From assembly GCA_025506515.1 (NCBI GenBank), contig JACCIX010001216.1:40001-104000 (forward strand): a stretch of 64,000 bases of DNA, read 5' to 3'. The position numbers and the translations under genes were made by a program. The notes beneath the pieces were generated by a model. It had not been told where the DNA came from and ran no database searches. It saw only the letters and a list, made by a program, of their open reading frames with translations. This DNA is from Flaveria trinervia. Its lineage: Eukaryota > Streptophyta > Magnoliopsida > Asterales > Asteraceae. Numbering within the stretch: the first letter of the stretch is position 1; each line of letters begins with the position of its first letter. Below, one piece after another: positions 45,246 to 58,480 of this stretch.

Positions 45246-46060
45246 CCACTAAGACTCGATTTAATGTGTAACAAGCATTAGCCACTGCCTAATTATAGAA
45301 TTGAATAGCCAGTTTTAAGTCAGCTAGCATTGTCCTACCAGACTCTATCAAGCTCCGATTCTTCCTTTCAGCTACTCCATTCATCTGTGGAGTGTAGGCA
45401 GAAGTGAATTGATGAACAATTACTCTCTCTATAGTATGTCTCCATCCACTGATTCTTAAAATCTATGCTGTTGTCTGATCGAATCTGCCTTACTTTCAGT
45501 TTGTAAAGCGATTCTAATATGGTTACCAGATGTTTGAATAATTCAAAAGTTTTTGCTTTGGCTTTCAGAAACATCACCCAAAAGAATCTTGAGTAGTCAT
45601 CTGTTACTACAAAGCAATACAGATCTCCGGCAATGCTCTTTGTACTGACTGGGCCAACTGATCCATGTGTAGAAGCTCGAGAGGCAAATCAATAGAATTC
45701 ACTTTCTTTGCCTTGTGAGACTTCTTGGTCGGTTTTCCTTTCTTACATGCTACATAGAAATCCAAAAGTTGGAAATTTTTGACAGTTACTCCATTCACTA
45801 AATCATTTTGAACCAGATGATTTATCTTCCTTGGATTAATGTGTCCCATTCTCTTATGCCATGAGACTAAGTCTCTCTCAGTTTCCTTTGACAAGAAGCA
45901 TTGAATAGTGTGATTAGTTATGGAGGATTTTGATAGAACCAAGACATACAAGTCGTTATATCTTGAAGCTGACATTAGAACTTTATCCTCCTCAATCACA
46001 TAGTCCTTCTTCAGTACGTAGCACTTCTTGTTGTCAAACACCACTTTGAATCCTTTATTA
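45246..46060 (-). pseudogene. Copia pre-integrase and integrase core
   Basis: Frame 46044-45607 has SWHKRMGHINPRKINHLVQN and CKKGKPTKKSHKAKK (HHCC finger). A neighbouring frame gives DDYSRFFWVMFLKAKAKTFE (first Asp), KVRQIRSDNSIDFKNQWMET (second Asp) and TPQMNGVAERKNRSL (Glu) near 45385-45345. The DDE triad is visible but in two frames, and a stop lies near 45280. The domain is interrupted by the solo LTR at 45240. Confidence 0.88.
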
Positions 46061-47188
46061 CAAATCTAGGAGACTGAAAGTAAGATGTTTAGTAGTTGTT
46101 GAACATAGTTGACCTTGTCAAACTTTACTTTCTCGTTTCCCACTTCGCCTTGAGCTGTGATGTAACCTCCATTGTTCCCGGCAAATGAAACATGTCCCCC
46201 TTTAATTTGTTTGATGTTGAAAAGGAGGGACGAATTCCCTGTCATGTGCCTGGACGCCCCACTATCAATAATCCAGGTATTAGTGATAACGATGTAGCGG
46301 ACACCCTACACATTTAAAGAAATTTATTACTTCAGGTTAGGACCCAAGCCTTAACTGGCTTGGGTGACCTAGTGGAATCACACATTATAAACTCAACCCA
46401 TTTTCATTTAGAGGTGAGGGCATATCGTTCTTCTTATTCTCCTCACTATCAGACAATATACTTAATTTTTCTTTCCATAAACCAGTTTTGTGTAAGGCCT
46501 GTTTATGATAAACAGACCACTGCCTTACAGTTTGAACTTTAGGTTCACTAACACTCTTAGGATGAGTATTAGATCTCATTTTAGAAAAACTTGGTTTTGC
46601 ATTATAAAGTTCAATTTTCTTTTTGAGTGTCTGATAATAAGGACAATTAGGAGAGATATGTCCTTGTTCTCCACAACTGTAGCAAGATCTCCCTTCTACA
46701 GATTTCGAAAAATGTTTATGTGGGGTTGAGTGTGGTACGAGTGTGAGATGAGTCTGGTTGGGTTTTACCACTTCTCTTTTAGATGTTTTAGCCTTATTAA
46801 TAAAATTAATTGTTTTAACGTTTTGAACATCTTTACCTTTCATTTTATTTGGGATTTGAGGATTAACACATTTTTGGTTAATTGGTTTAGTCATTTTGGG
46901 TTCTGAAATAGACTTTGGTGAACCTGACCTGACATTAACCCTTTTAATATCATCATCCAAATTTTCTATTGGCATTTTTTCTTTTGATTTCAAAGTAGCA
47001 CCCTTCTGTTTAGTGATAGAGTTCATCGGTTTACCCGTGGAATCAGGATCACTAAGCAGAGGAGTGGACACCAAATTTTTCTTTTTTGGGTTGTTATTGA
47101 TAGGTCTACATTTTGTATTTAAAAGGATCTCATGTGGTAGTGGAACTACTTTGTAACCCAACTCTTCCCTATTATTCCATTCTTTCAC
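46061..47188 (-). pseudogene. Copia second zinc knuckle region and protease
   Basis: A 267-aa open frame (47188-46385) is basic and Lys/Ser-rich and contains CYSCGEQGHISPNC (46685-46641), a CCHC knuckle additional to the gag one. Downstream, in a different frame, WIIDSGASRHMTGNSSLLF near 46275-46220 is the aspartic protease active site. The extra knuckle also occurs in the decayed element at 4815, so it is a family trait. Confidence 0.8.
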
Positions 47189-47872
47189 TAAGTTTTAAAC
47201 TATGTGAGAAGAACTAGTCCAACTATGTAGTTTTTGTTTTAAAGAATTAACCTCGACTTCTAAAACTGTTTTTTCCTTTTTGGTTTCTTTCAAAGAATTT
47301 AAATAAAATTTTATATCATTTGATTGATTTAGAGCAACAACCTCAGTTTCTCTTAGTTATTTTCCCAAAAGTTCTATCTTTTCTTTAAAACTGCACTTAT
47401 TTTGTTTTAATATACGATTAGCTTTAGTGCAGAGTTGTAAATCATTTACTAAGTTATCATTATGTTATAATAATCTAGAAAATTTCAGATCAATGCTTTC
47501 TCTAAATTTTTCACATTCAAAACACACATTTTTTCAAATAATTGGTCTAAAGAACTTACCTGTGATGAATCAGTTGAATCAGCCATCAAAGCGGAGTTAG
47601 ACTCTTCGAAGGCTGGAGATTCTGAACTTGTTGCTCTAACCTCTTCCTCAACTAAGTGATTTACCACGTTCACAACTTCTTCGGTATCCGACATTGCTTG
47701 CTTAGCTGCAATCTCACCTTCACTAGCAGACCCATCATCTATTGCTGACAAAGGCAATATTTTTTTCTCCAGGAGAAACAAATCAGAAGGACCAGTCCTG
47801 TCCTTCATCACCTTGAGCAGTTAGAGCCTTTGTCTCTTTGCTTGAAGATGCAGTTCCAATCATGTTTTTTTC
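47189..47872 (-). pseudogene. Copia gag-protease linker, acidic
   Basis: The 108-aa frame 47811-47485 reads KILPLSAIDDGSASEGEIAA and EEVVNVVNHLVEEEVRATSS; upstream and downstream are short frames, some with heptad-like Leu/Lys content (47470-47200). It is probably a coiled-coil linker within gag-pol. No enzymatic motif. Confidence 0.55.
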
Positions 47873-49145
47873 TTAACGGTTGAAAGTGGGAAATGGGTTT
47901 CCATTTCTGGTTTTCCTGGGCTTTACACATTCACGTTTAAAATGCCCCTTTTCACCATGGTTGAAGTAGGTGACTTTGGTTTTGTCAAAACCGAAAGTCG
48001 TATCTTTCGTGGCTACTAGATTCTGCCCTGTCTTCTTGACATACTTTTTAGCTCTTCTGACTGCACTTGCTAGAGCCCACATGATGCCCATTCTCTCCTA
48101 CTCATTCTCGTCAACTTGCTCGTAATCTTCATCTGCAAGATGACAATTTCCAATCTTCTCGGCAACTAAAGCATCATAGGATTGTACCACGCTGCTAGAA
48201 AATCCATATGCTCCTTAGCCACTTCAATTGTGATATTACTGAGATACTTGGTCTTCAACTTCGTAGTATTAGCTTCAGGCACTATGTATTGGGTCCCTGA
48301 TGACCCTGATGTTTATGGTCCTGAAGCAGTGGTTTGGGAAGGAGCACATGAACTAGACATGAATGCTATCTATAATGGTGCTCCTGACACAGTTGGAGTA
48401 GGAAGTGAGTTGTAGAGTGGAGGATTCTGAACGTAGGATCCTTTCTTCGACTAGTACTTCATCCGCAGTTTCTCCTCCCTTAACTTCAAGATGAAGTCAT
48501 TTATGTCTAACGTTGTAAGAATGTTGTTTTGTCTCAGATTAGACACAATTAATCTTATTTCTCAGGCAAACCATCGGCAAAGCTTGAAACTTTATCTTCC
48601 ATCGAAGTGGTTACGCCATGAGTGTGCAGCTCACTCATTAGATGATAGAATCTGTCAATTATATCATCTAAGCTCTCATTCCATGTTGAAGAGAAATTAT
48701 CAAACTCCTTCTTGAGAGCTTTAGCCTTCAGCGCCTTCAACATCGTGTTTCCATCGTACCTCTTCTCCAGGGCCTCCCATAGCTTTTTGGTCTACTTGTT
48801 CTCAGAAAACTAATGAAAGATGTCATTCGGTATTGACTGATTCAACAGGGCATATACTTTCTTCTCAGCATTGAAGAGAGTCTTCTGAGCTTCACTCATT
48901 CCTCCTAAAGTCAGCTTGACTCCATTAGCACTGACTGGTACCATGTAACCAGTCTCAATGGATGTCCAAAGATTGGGATCAACTCCATTTAAATAAATCT
49001 CAAACTGTTGTTTCCACTGAGGATATTCATCTAACGTTAACAGCTTAGGCGGTTTATTGTGATTACCAATCTCATTCTCTAGAAGTAGAAGGTTCTGGAT
49101 GCGTGAGTTTTTACCGACAGTAAACGCAGCAAATTGATCTTCCAT
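47873..49145 (-). pseudogene. Copia gag (first copy)
   Basis: Start at 49145 (MEDQFAAFTVGKNSRI). Core KPPKLLTLDEYPQWKQQFEI and NPLWT-like GVDPNLWTSIETGYMV, then LKALKAKALKKEFDNFSSTW and DRFYHLMSELHTHGVTTSME, ending GLPEK before a stop-rich stretch (48540-48095). The C-terminal frame 48091-47873 carries a damaged knuckle YFNHGEKGHFKREC (first two Cys lost). A stop near 48809 and several further breaks. It is homologous to the gag at 31011-32269. Confidence 0.85.
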
Positions 49146-49628
49146 TTCTATCAACTTGGAACTTTGAGATCTGGATAATTTCACTCATGCGAATGGGCTA
49201 TATGTATGGTTCACTCGTGCGAATGAAGGGTGCGAATGAATTCAATCGTGCGACTGGATTCAGTCATGCGTATGAACAAGCCGAATGGAGTCAAACGACT
49301 GGAGTGGTTCAGCCGTACGAATGAGCAATGCGACTGAGTTCAGTCGGACGAATGGAGTATGCAAATGAGTTCAATCATGTGATTGAGCTATTCGTGCGAC
49401 TGAAGGCTGTTGTGTTTGGAAAAAATTGAATTTTTGACACTTTAACACAAAATACGATTTACCCAGAAATCATAATCTGCCGTATGACGAAAAACTTAAA
49501 CTTTAATGCCTGAAAACATCGAAAACACCTTTGGACTAAAAAATATGACTCTTTTGAATTAAAACGTGAGTGTTGACACCAATACTAATCGAATCCATGT
49601 AAAATCAAGAGCCTATACTCTGATACCA
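49146..49628 (-). other. Copia 5' leader and primer binding site
   Basis: TGGTATCAGAG (minus, 49618-49628) lies two bases from the LTR end and matches the tRNA-Met primer site. The leader contains many gtgcgaatga / gtgcgactg words (49190-49405). Confidence 0.8.
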
Positions 49629-49630
49629 CT

Positions 49631-50385
49631 TGTCAGGACCGTATACATACTGAATACTAACTAATTCTGTGTGAGACCAGATCAAATAGTGTGGAATCCT
49701 ATTTGATTAGCGATCCAATCAGTAAGAATGTTAACCTGATCGATATAAGAATAGACTAAACGTTAAGAACGAGTAGGAATCAATCAAGAACGGACTTTGA
49801 AGTTGGATTGGGTGTCTTGGACGTTCTGGACGGCTAGGGTTATGTGTGTTATCGAAAGTTTGCGAATTGTTCTTAAGTGTCTCGTTTTTTCACGAATTAG
49901 ATGATATTTATAGGTTAGGGGTTTCCATTCGTACGACTAAACCATTTGCATGGTTCAGTCGTGCGACTGAATCATGCGATTGAGTCATACGCACGACTGA
50001 AGGTTCAGTCGTGCGACTGAGTCAATCTTATATCTCAATCATATGACTGATCCAGTCTCCTGATTCAGTCGTGCGACTGGTCCATAAGCATGATGTATTC
50101 ATGCGTATGGTCCATAAGTATGGTCCATTAGCATGAATAATCACCCGGCTAGATTGAACACATTTCTCAATTATTATTGACTAAGAACCATGCATAACAA
50201 CCTCAAACCTATACAATAAGTTCATATATAAGAATTATACTTAACACAATAATAATATGAAATAATTAAACATTAATAAACATCAACCACATATAATATT
50301 TCATTAAACCATTTCATTACATATATGTAAGACATGAAAGACTTTTACATTTTAACTTATAAACTATAAACATCATGTATCTACA
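49631..50385 (-). repeat. Copia 5' LTR
   Basis: 755 bp, starting (minus) TGTAGATACATGATG at 50385 and ending ACGGTCCTGACA at 49631. Aligns end to end with 32754-33489, with many substitutions, so the pair looks old. It holds perfect dyads tcagtcgtgcgactga near 49965 and 50010. Confidence 0.88.
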
Positions 50386-53300
50386 CAAATTCATGTGTTT
50401 AAATCATTTCCGATAATAAATAAATGGAACAATAGAAAATTCAAAATCAAAACTATATAAAATATAAGAATACTGCTAATTAAACTAAAAAGATCAATCA
50501 CCTTCAAAACTATGTTCATTCATATATTGAATTTGTTTCAGTTATAAATTTAATTTTTTGAAATAGAAGATTTTGTTACTCAAATCTTAAAAACAAAATA
50601 ACCAACTAACACATGAGATCATAATTACCTTTCTAAAAACCCAAGAATACAACTTTTTAGTTTCATACAAAAAGCATTGACACAGAAATCAACACCAAAT
50701 TGTTTTTAAACAATTGTTGTTAAACATCCGGTGGCATCAATATTTTAAAAGATGTAACAAATACTTATACATATTTTAAAAAAGCAACTCTTTAGTTTTA
50801 TAAATCAGTTAAACAAAAAGTAACCATCAAAAAATTAGTCATTCTTAATTAGAACTCTAAAAACCAAAACAAAGTAACCACCAAAAGATCAGCCATTTTT
50901 GTTTAGATGCCTAAAAATCCAAAGGACAAAATTTTAAGTTTGATACAAATCCTAAGCAACCAAAACCATGAGCTTGCTTTTTACGTGTTCTATCACCACA
51001 AACTAAGATTTCATACATGTGATACTAACATAGTAGCTTCACCTTGAGATCTTAAAATGGCATTGATCATCGACAAACCCTTCAAAACAAACCTTGTCAA
51101 AACAACATATATTAATTAGAATACATTAAAAAGGTTATAAATAAGAAATTGCTTAAATAATAAATCTACGTATCTTTTGCACCCTTTAGTCTTTAGACAT
51201 CTTAGTTCAACCACCATCACAAACACATGAACTTTATCCACTTTCATATGCATTACCCAATTCCCTGTAAATGCCTAATTTTTCATATATGCAACTCTCA
51301 ATTTCCTATCTTTATGATATTACATATCAAAGAATTTAAACCACCCTGTTTCATGCGTATTGAAATTATGAAGAAATAGATTAATTGTTTAACCATCATG
51401 TCTGTAACATAAGATACAACTTTAATCCTTGTGTAGTAGTATTACACTCCTACTGGTATGTGTAGATGGGCCTTTTTTATTGTTTATAGATACAATCATG
51501 AAGAATCTTCAAAAGTAACCAAAGATCAACTCCAATGACTTCAAACTAACAATCAAACAAAACCCATATCATATTCATGATAAAGAATCTTCAAACCTCA
51601 AAAATCAAACAAACAATTCAACCAACATTTGATACAAACAGAAGCACATTCAACACTTTGTGAATTTAAGTTATCAAGAAGCCAATAATGACTACTCACA
51701 GTAATACAAGATTTAATTATAATAACTAACACTAAACAGTATATCAAATTAGAGGCCAGAAACCTTATTTGACGATTCCTTAGCCTCCTCCGCTTCTACT
51801 TTCACAATAGAAACCTTTAACATGAATAATCACAAACAAAAATTGAAAATATTGAAACTAATTTTAAGAAATCAAAACATAAACTATGAACAAAGTAGGT
51901 GAAACAATTACAGTTTATGATTAGATACAATTTCGATCTTCAAGAATGCATTGACGAGGAACTCCACCTCAAAGTGTGGTTGATAAATAATGATAATCTT
52001 GTGTACTAACACCCTTAATATCAATTAAAGATATCAAACCTACAGATCCTTCCTCATATCTCTGATACTATAATCATTGTGAACACGAATCATCCTGATA
52101 ATCTTGTGTTGATGAAGATGAAGGAAAGAAACAATCAAGATTGAACGAGCAACAAATACAAAGCAAATAAACATCGAATAATTCCATGAGATAACCGAAA
52201 GATGAAAACATTACCGAATTATGATGAAGCAAATGAAGATTCGGAAGCAATTGGGAAAACTAATTCCGAACGGGGAGCATCAGACGATGAGAGAACGGTG
52301 ACCGAATGTGACAAGTCGGGTTTTGTGGATCGTAATTAGATCGCGTGTCTTAAACATGGAGATTTCATTTGGGCCGGAAAACTTAGAATTAAGGCATCAG
52401 ATATATGCCAAGTGGCAATTCATATCTCAGAACTATGCCAAGTGACAATCCTAATTACCCTGTTATTATAGTAGTAGGATTGTGACGGGTTATTTGAACA
52501 ACAAAACATAAATAGAAAGAAATATTAAGTTTTGTGTTTTTTGATATTATATTTTTATTGGTCACCAACTAACAAGAGTACCGGGCATTTTAGAATCTTT
52601 TGATCATTTTGTTTATTTATGGATGAATATTTTATTAAATGGAAATATATAAATTGTTAGAGAGAAATAGAAAACCCAAATAATTTATAAATATTTTACA
52701 GCATTCATAATGGATTCATTATTTCTATCTTTATAATTTAACTAAAATTTACTATTTACTAAACTTATATCTCTTATTTTAAAAACATCTCACAATTTTA
52801 TTCTTTATCTTTATCATTATCTTACTCATAAAATTTCTTATTTAATAATTTCTTTTCGTTTTGATACACTCACAAGAATTAATGAAAGATAAATAGTAAC
52901 CACCATTTGATAACTTACTATTGCAATCCTTATAATTTGATGAGAATCTTAGATATAAACTTCCTTTGGGATAGTAGGATGTCACGATTGTGAGACTCAA
53001 TTTCAATAATATCATCAAGAGAAAGCAGAACATATAAAAACTGTATGCCCAGGCCTGTATGTAAAAACGGAAGGATCGGTTTTAGAACCTCAAAACCCAA
53101 GTTGCCGAAGGGGCATGTGAGAGTCGATCAAACCATGCTCGGAGGCTTGCCAAAGACTGTATAGAGACTTCTAAAGTAACAAACATGATGCGTATGTTTA
53201 GGATCAACAAAGCATTGAGGTTGGCGTTCAAACGTCTTCTTATGATTAAAGGTTAATTCCATAAGGTTATTATTTGTTAAAAAAACGAGAACCTAAAATG

Positions 53301-53582
53301 TAATTATGGAGGTTGAAAACGTAAATTATTTTTAAATAAAATAGGGATTACGGGAAATTCTAATACTCACTCTTTTAGTCGTCGACCCCCCCCCCCCCCT
53401 CCCCCGGTCGTTCCCCTGACAACAACTGTCTCCCTGCTGGTTTTCATTTTGCGTTGTTGTTGTTGCAAAGGTCAAAGTTTTTTTTTGTGAATACAATCAT
53501 CTAGCAAGATAGTTGTTCCTTTCAAGATGTAAAGCTTCGGTTTTGATCGTCAAGGTATAAACTTTTCACTGATCAATCTATG
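50386..53582. other. AT-rich intergenic DNA, no gene recognised
   Basis: No long frame on either strand. A few exon-like snippets on the minus strand (VSIVKVEAEEAKESSNKVSG near 51835-51775; FEVEFLVNAFLKIEIVSNHK near 51985-51915) lack a recognisable family and continuity. They may be remnants or chance. A C-rich homopolymer lies at 53386-53405. Confidence 0.4.
53386..53405. repeat. Poly-C tract
   Basis: Run of C interrupted by a single T (gaccccc...ctccccc). Low complexity, and length may be unreliable in assembly. Confidence 0.8.
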
Positions 53583-53590
53583 GTTGCATT

Positions 53591-54284
53591 TAGGGCTGCA
53601 AACGAACCATACGAATATGAACAAGGCCTTGTTCGTGTTCGTTCATTAAGAAATAAACACGTTCATTAACTGTTCACGAACACTTACTGAACTGGTTTTT
53701 TTGTTCATGTTCGTTCATTAATGAAATGAAAATGTCATAAATTGTTCACGAACACTTATCTAACGCAAACGAACACAAACAAAATCAAACGAAAACAAAT
53801 AAATGTTCATAAACATGACGAACATAAATATCCAAAATTTAGAACAAAATTTATTTTAGAATTCTATGAACACAAACAACTACAAATGATCACATATTTA
53901 TTTTAGAACAAAATCAGTATTTTCATCATAAAATTTACCAAAAATAAATAAACACGGAACATAAATATCCAAAACACTTGACATACTTGTCATAAAAATA
54001 ACTAACACAAATATTAATAACATAATCGAATACATTAACGAATATAAACGAACATCTTATCGAACATTCACGATCGAACATTAACGAATATAAACAAATA
54101 CATTATCGAATGTTCAAAAACATAAATGAACGAACACGACTTGTGTTCATGTTTGTTCGTTAACATAACGAACAAAATTTTCTTGTTCGTGTTCGTTCAT
54201 TTACTAAATGAACGAATGTAAATGAACTTCCCGCCGAACAGTTCATGAACTGTTTGCTAAACGTTCAGTTTGTTTATAGCCCTA
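53591..54284. mobile_element. hAT-like MITE (694 bp)
   Basis: Ends tagggctgcaaacgaac and (reversed) TAGGGCTATAAACAAAC form terminal inverted repeats. Perfect 8-bp target duplication gttgcatt at 53583-53590 and 54285-54292. Both flanks are packed with gttcgttcat / atgaacgaac words in either orientation (53620-53760, 54060-54260), which can fold back. No coding frame. It is non-autonomous, of hAT type from the 8-bp duplication. Confidence 0.92.
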
Positions 54285-54292
54285 GTTGCATT

Positions 54293-55826
54293 AGTTTAAT
54301 CGTATGTAACTGGATGCCTGATTTGGGTATTATATTAGTAAGATTAATTTTGACCATAACGCTTCCGCTAACTTTGTTAAAAGTTTCTAAATTATATTTT
54401 TGATAAAATATCACAACTTTAGTTGTTAAAGTTGACACACTACTCAATAATGGTATCAAAGTCACATTTACTCGTGTTTCAACGTTAATTTTAAAGATCT
54501 TGTGTTTCATTTGTCAAAAAGGCGTTATTTTAACAAAAAGATCGTGTCTTTGGTTAAAATATTAAAGCTTTTAACAAAAGATTAGATGTTTTGACAAAAA
54601 GTTAATAGATCTTTTGGCAAAAAGCTTCAAGTTCTTATAAAAAGTTTAAATCTTTTAATGAAAGATTGTACCTTTACGTTTGTGGTGTATTGTGATTAAA
54701 ATCGAGCACCAGCAATCTTTATTTGGTTATTTTCCCAAGTTGTAATATATGTATTATTTTATATGTTTTAAAATCCTATATAGTAGACAGGTCATAGGTC
54801 TGTTATATTTTTGTATATTGTATTTAAAAAATTGTAAATCGAAATACAAAGATTAGAAGATTAAAGACGGAGACATGCGGGAGTCGAGATGAAAATCTTG
54901 TACCAAGTGAGACCTTGCAAATGTTTCTAACCCTGGACTAGTTCTGCTTTGTTTGGTTGCTCAAACAAAACCAAATAATATTTTATTAGTCAGTCGATTT
55001 GTATGTTTATTATTATGTTTGTGGTTGTATTCAATTATTCAGAGAAATAATTAAAATAACCCAAAATATTTAAAGCTAATTTGACAATTAAAATGAGAAA
55101 TAACTAAATGGTTTAAATATATAGGACTGTAATTTAAATCAAAGGATATAAAATAAAAACGTTTACATTAAACATTAAATTAATAAAAGATTTTATTGGT
55201 TTAAAATTAGTTTCCGATAAACGACCAATATACTTTAATAGAGTATATAAAACTGGTATGTGTCAAGTGTTGAAAAGAGTATTAAACTACTATCACAAAC
55301 CAATATTAAACAAAATTGCATGATTTGCTTTATGCTACAAGTCGTCCGATATGATTTTGACCTGACCAATAATTAAAACATAAAAGAAATCACAAATTTT
55401 ACGCCACCCTAAATTAGTGACACTTCACCCAATCTATCCGGAACCCTGATGTTAGAGTTTACCTTCATCTTGGCCTACGATTTTGGTGAAAGGTACAACC
55501 GAGACTTCTAAGTCTCTTAGGTCGGTTCTACAATTACAAATTAAGGGCTAATATCACTTAATCGTTTTATTGGGTGTAGTTGGGATTAAATATTTTAATT
55601 TTTGACAACGCTCGTGATACTACCCCAAATCTAGAGTTGTATAGTTGACATAATGGTAATCGTTATCTACTTGAATAACCATGCTAGTGGAGAGGGCTTT
55701 AGCCATTTAATAAGTTTTGTGAAATGGGGTTTCATCCTAATTATATATATCTTATGCAATTTGGTCTTAAAAATTGTTAGAAAATTAAACATAAAAATAC
55801 TAAATAATTTCTTTTGAATTTTGTAG
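54293..55826. other. Intergenic/leader sequence before copia relic
   Basis: No gene. A tggtatcaaagtc at 54452-54464 resembles a plus-strand primer site and might mark the start of the copia relic that follows, but no LTR could be assigned. 54540-54680 repeats (a/t)tttt(a)acaaaaagatt-type words. Confidence 0.35.
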
Positions 55827-56904
55827 ATGTCTAACGAAACAACTTCAGTTATTCCTTCTCTGTTAAGTCAATCTTTGAGAAGGACAAACTCAACGACTCC
55901 AACTTCATGGATTGATTCAAAAACGTGAAAATAGTTCTTAAGGCAAAGAACAAACTGGATTTTCAAAGAACTTACAACCCAAACAAGAGTTGCTCGTATG
56001 ATTTGAGAAAGACATGTGGACATCTCAATAAAAGTCTCTTGTCTCATGCTAGCTTTCATGATTCAAGAATTTCAAAAGAATTTGAAAAATAAGCATGACT
56101 AAAGGAAATGTTCCAACAACAGGCTCGTCATGAGCATTTGAAGTAAGAAAATCATTTATCATTACTAGAATTTAAAAGGGTCCTTTTATTAGAAAGGGTT
56201 ATGTTGATCACTTAACATGTTTTGAGGCCCCATTGAGCAATGAGCTCGTTGGGGATATTATCCTCAACTCACTGCTAAAGTCATATGATAGTTTATCATG
56301 AACTATAATATGAATGCTTGGGACAAGACTCTCTCAAGGGTACATTTGATGCTCAAAATTGCAATGACAAAATTGTTGTCATAAAGAAGAATCCTCTAAA
56401 GGATGCAAAGTGCTTTTATTATGATGTAGTGAGGCCCTAAAAGATCAATTCCTTAGATATCTGGCCGAGCTAAAACAAAATAAGTTTTCTAAAGCAAGAC
56501 CCTCAGGTATAGTTAAAACCTTCTCTTTTTTAGCAATCTAGGGTGTTTGACACTAGTTATGGTTCTTACTTTTATAATGATTTGCAAGGACCGGAGAAGG
56601 TTAGAAAACTAAAACAAGATGACCTGGAACTCCATGTTAGCAATGGACAAAAGGTTGCAGTGGAGGAAGTAGGAGAATTTGTTCTTTTACATTCTAACGT
56701 TTTAAATCTTATTTTGAATTAAGTTTGTTACGTATCAAGTTTGACTAGGAATATTATTTTAGTTTCTAGTTTACGTGAATAAGGTATTAAGTATGCTTTT
56801 AATGGTGATTATATTATTACATATCTAAATGATGACTTTTACTCTTAGTAAAACCACATAATGGAATCTATGAGATGGAATTCCATGATAATAAAGTTAT
56901 ATAC
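55827..56904 (+). pseudogene. Copia gag/protease relic, cut by gypsy insertion
   Basis: Start at 55827 (MSNETTSVIPSLLSQSLRRT). Overlapping frames give DKLNDSNFMD and FKNVKIVLKAKNKLDF, CLMLAFMIQEFQKNL, LKEMFQQQARHEHLK, then a protease/pre-integrase part VFDTSYGSYFYNDLQG, LELHVSNGQKVAVEEVGEF and NGIYEMEFHDNK-like block close to 56895. This is another copia family (gag opening 'KLNG.NF..W..N..IVL'), unrelated to the large element. More than ten stops. The sequence ends abruptly at 56904, where the gypsy LTR begins. Confidence 0.8.
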
Positions 56905-57624
56905 TGTAACACCTGGTTATTTTAAAGTCAAAGAAAGAAAGAATAAAGTGAAGAAAAAGAAAGAAAAGATATTTTACTCAAGTTAAGGGGTAAAAAGTGT
57001 CAAAAGGACAAAAAGGTTAGAAAATGGGTGTAAAGTGGGCATGGGAGCTCACTCTACTCTTACAACATCCAGATCTGTATTTTTTAGAGAGAGTAGCAAG
57101 AGCAGCAGAGGACTCTCGGTTTAGAAGGAAGAACAAGCTGAAAGTCGAATTCAAGGTAAGGAATTCATGGTTTTAAGTGTTCTTAACGGGCCTTGCCTCG
57201 GTTGAATGCTTATGTGTGGTATGATTGGTTGTGTGTGTTTTTAGTGGGTTTCTAGGCGGTTGAACTCAATTACTATGAGTATGGAAGAAGCCATACCCAA
57301 GAGATGCAAAGATGAGTTCTAAAACCCCTCTTTTACATATTTTAACTGATTTTAGGGCTGAAAATGCATGGAGTTATGTTTTTGTAAAACTGGGTTTTAT
57401 ACCCGTATGATTTAATGTGTGTATGTTGCGGTTATGATGTGACTTGGACTATGTTCATGCTTGATGATGTTATGGTTGTGATTCTAAGGCTTAGAATGTA
57501 AGATTTAAGCTTAGAACAAGATATATGAGATTTGGGGACTGAATCTGATGAATAGTGTGCCCTAGGCTGCTCATACGCCCAAACAGTAGTTCATACGCCT
57601 AAGTTTAAAAAAATGCTTAAGTGT

Positions 57625-58105
57625 TGGTAAATGCGGATAAGGAAATGCGGATGAGTAGGAAATGCGGATGAGAAAGTCAATGCGGATGAGAAAGTCAATA
57701 CGGATGACAAAGTCTAAGTGTGAGCAAATGCGGATGAGGAAATGCGGATGACGAAATGCGGATAAGCATTGACAAATACAGATGAGAAAGTCTGTGTGAA
57801 CAAATGCGGATGAGGAAATACGGATGAGCATTGACAAATGTGGATGAGAAAGTCTAAGTGTGAACAAATGCGGATGAACAAAGTTAATGCGGATGAACAA
57901 ATGTGGATGAGCATTGACAAATGCAGATGAGTAAAGTAAATGCGGATGAACAAATGTGGATAAGTTCACGACTGAACAAATGCGGATGAACAAAGTTTAT
58001 GCGGATGAACAAAGTTAATGCGGATGAACAAATGCGGATGAGCATTGACAAGTGCGGATGAGTAAAAAAATGCAGATGAACAAAAAGGGAAATGCGGATG
58101 AACAC
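57625..58105. repeat. Minisatellite in gypsy LTR, core AATGCGGATGA
   Basis: About 25 copies of aatgcggatga with spacers such as gaaagtctaagtgtg, gcattgacaa and acaaagtt. It is the reverse complement of the arrays at 11470-11972 and 17607-18142, in the same LTR position. Confidence 0.9.
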
Positions 58106-58480
58106 TTAGAATATTTTCTGAATTTTTGGGGAAAAAATGAAATTTAGGCTTTGACTTGGGAGGTTCCCGGGGCTATGTAAGTTGACTTTTTGAGGTCATA
58201 GATGTTATGTTGGGCATGTTATGATGTATGATTGATGCTTATGCATGATGGTATGTATGATGTATGTTATGTTTGTATGATGCCCTGTATGATGATGTTG
58301 ACTGTGTATGTTGATGTTCCTTATTATTATGTATGATTATTTTTCCATGGCTTTACGTTGAATGTTAATGAATGAAATGAAAGTATTATGTAATGTAAAG
58401 TAGAAGATAATGAAAAGAGAAACGTAATGAATAAATGCATGCATTAATGAATGAATGAATGTAGAAAAGGCTTGCAAGCT

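Larger units (their letters stand above)
32754..50385 (-). mobile_element. Large Ty1/copia element with extra 3' ORF (SIRE/Maximus-like)
   Basis: Order on the minus strand: 5' LTR, tRNA-Met primer site, leader, gag, protease, integrase, RT, RNase H, 2.6-kb spacer, long additional ORF, polypurine tract, 3' LTR. Full span is 17.6 kb, of which 2.5 kb is an inserted gypsy solo LTR and about 0.9 kb a tandem duplication in RT. An additional ORF after pol and LTRs under 1 kb fit the SIRE/Maximus branch; that assignment is inferred. Many frames are broken; RNase H and the last part of the extra ORF remain open. Confidence 0.85.

Noticed and set aside
51775..51985. Possible exons of an unknown gene on the minus strand
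   Set aside because: Two short open stretches only, with no recognisable protein and no convincing continuation.
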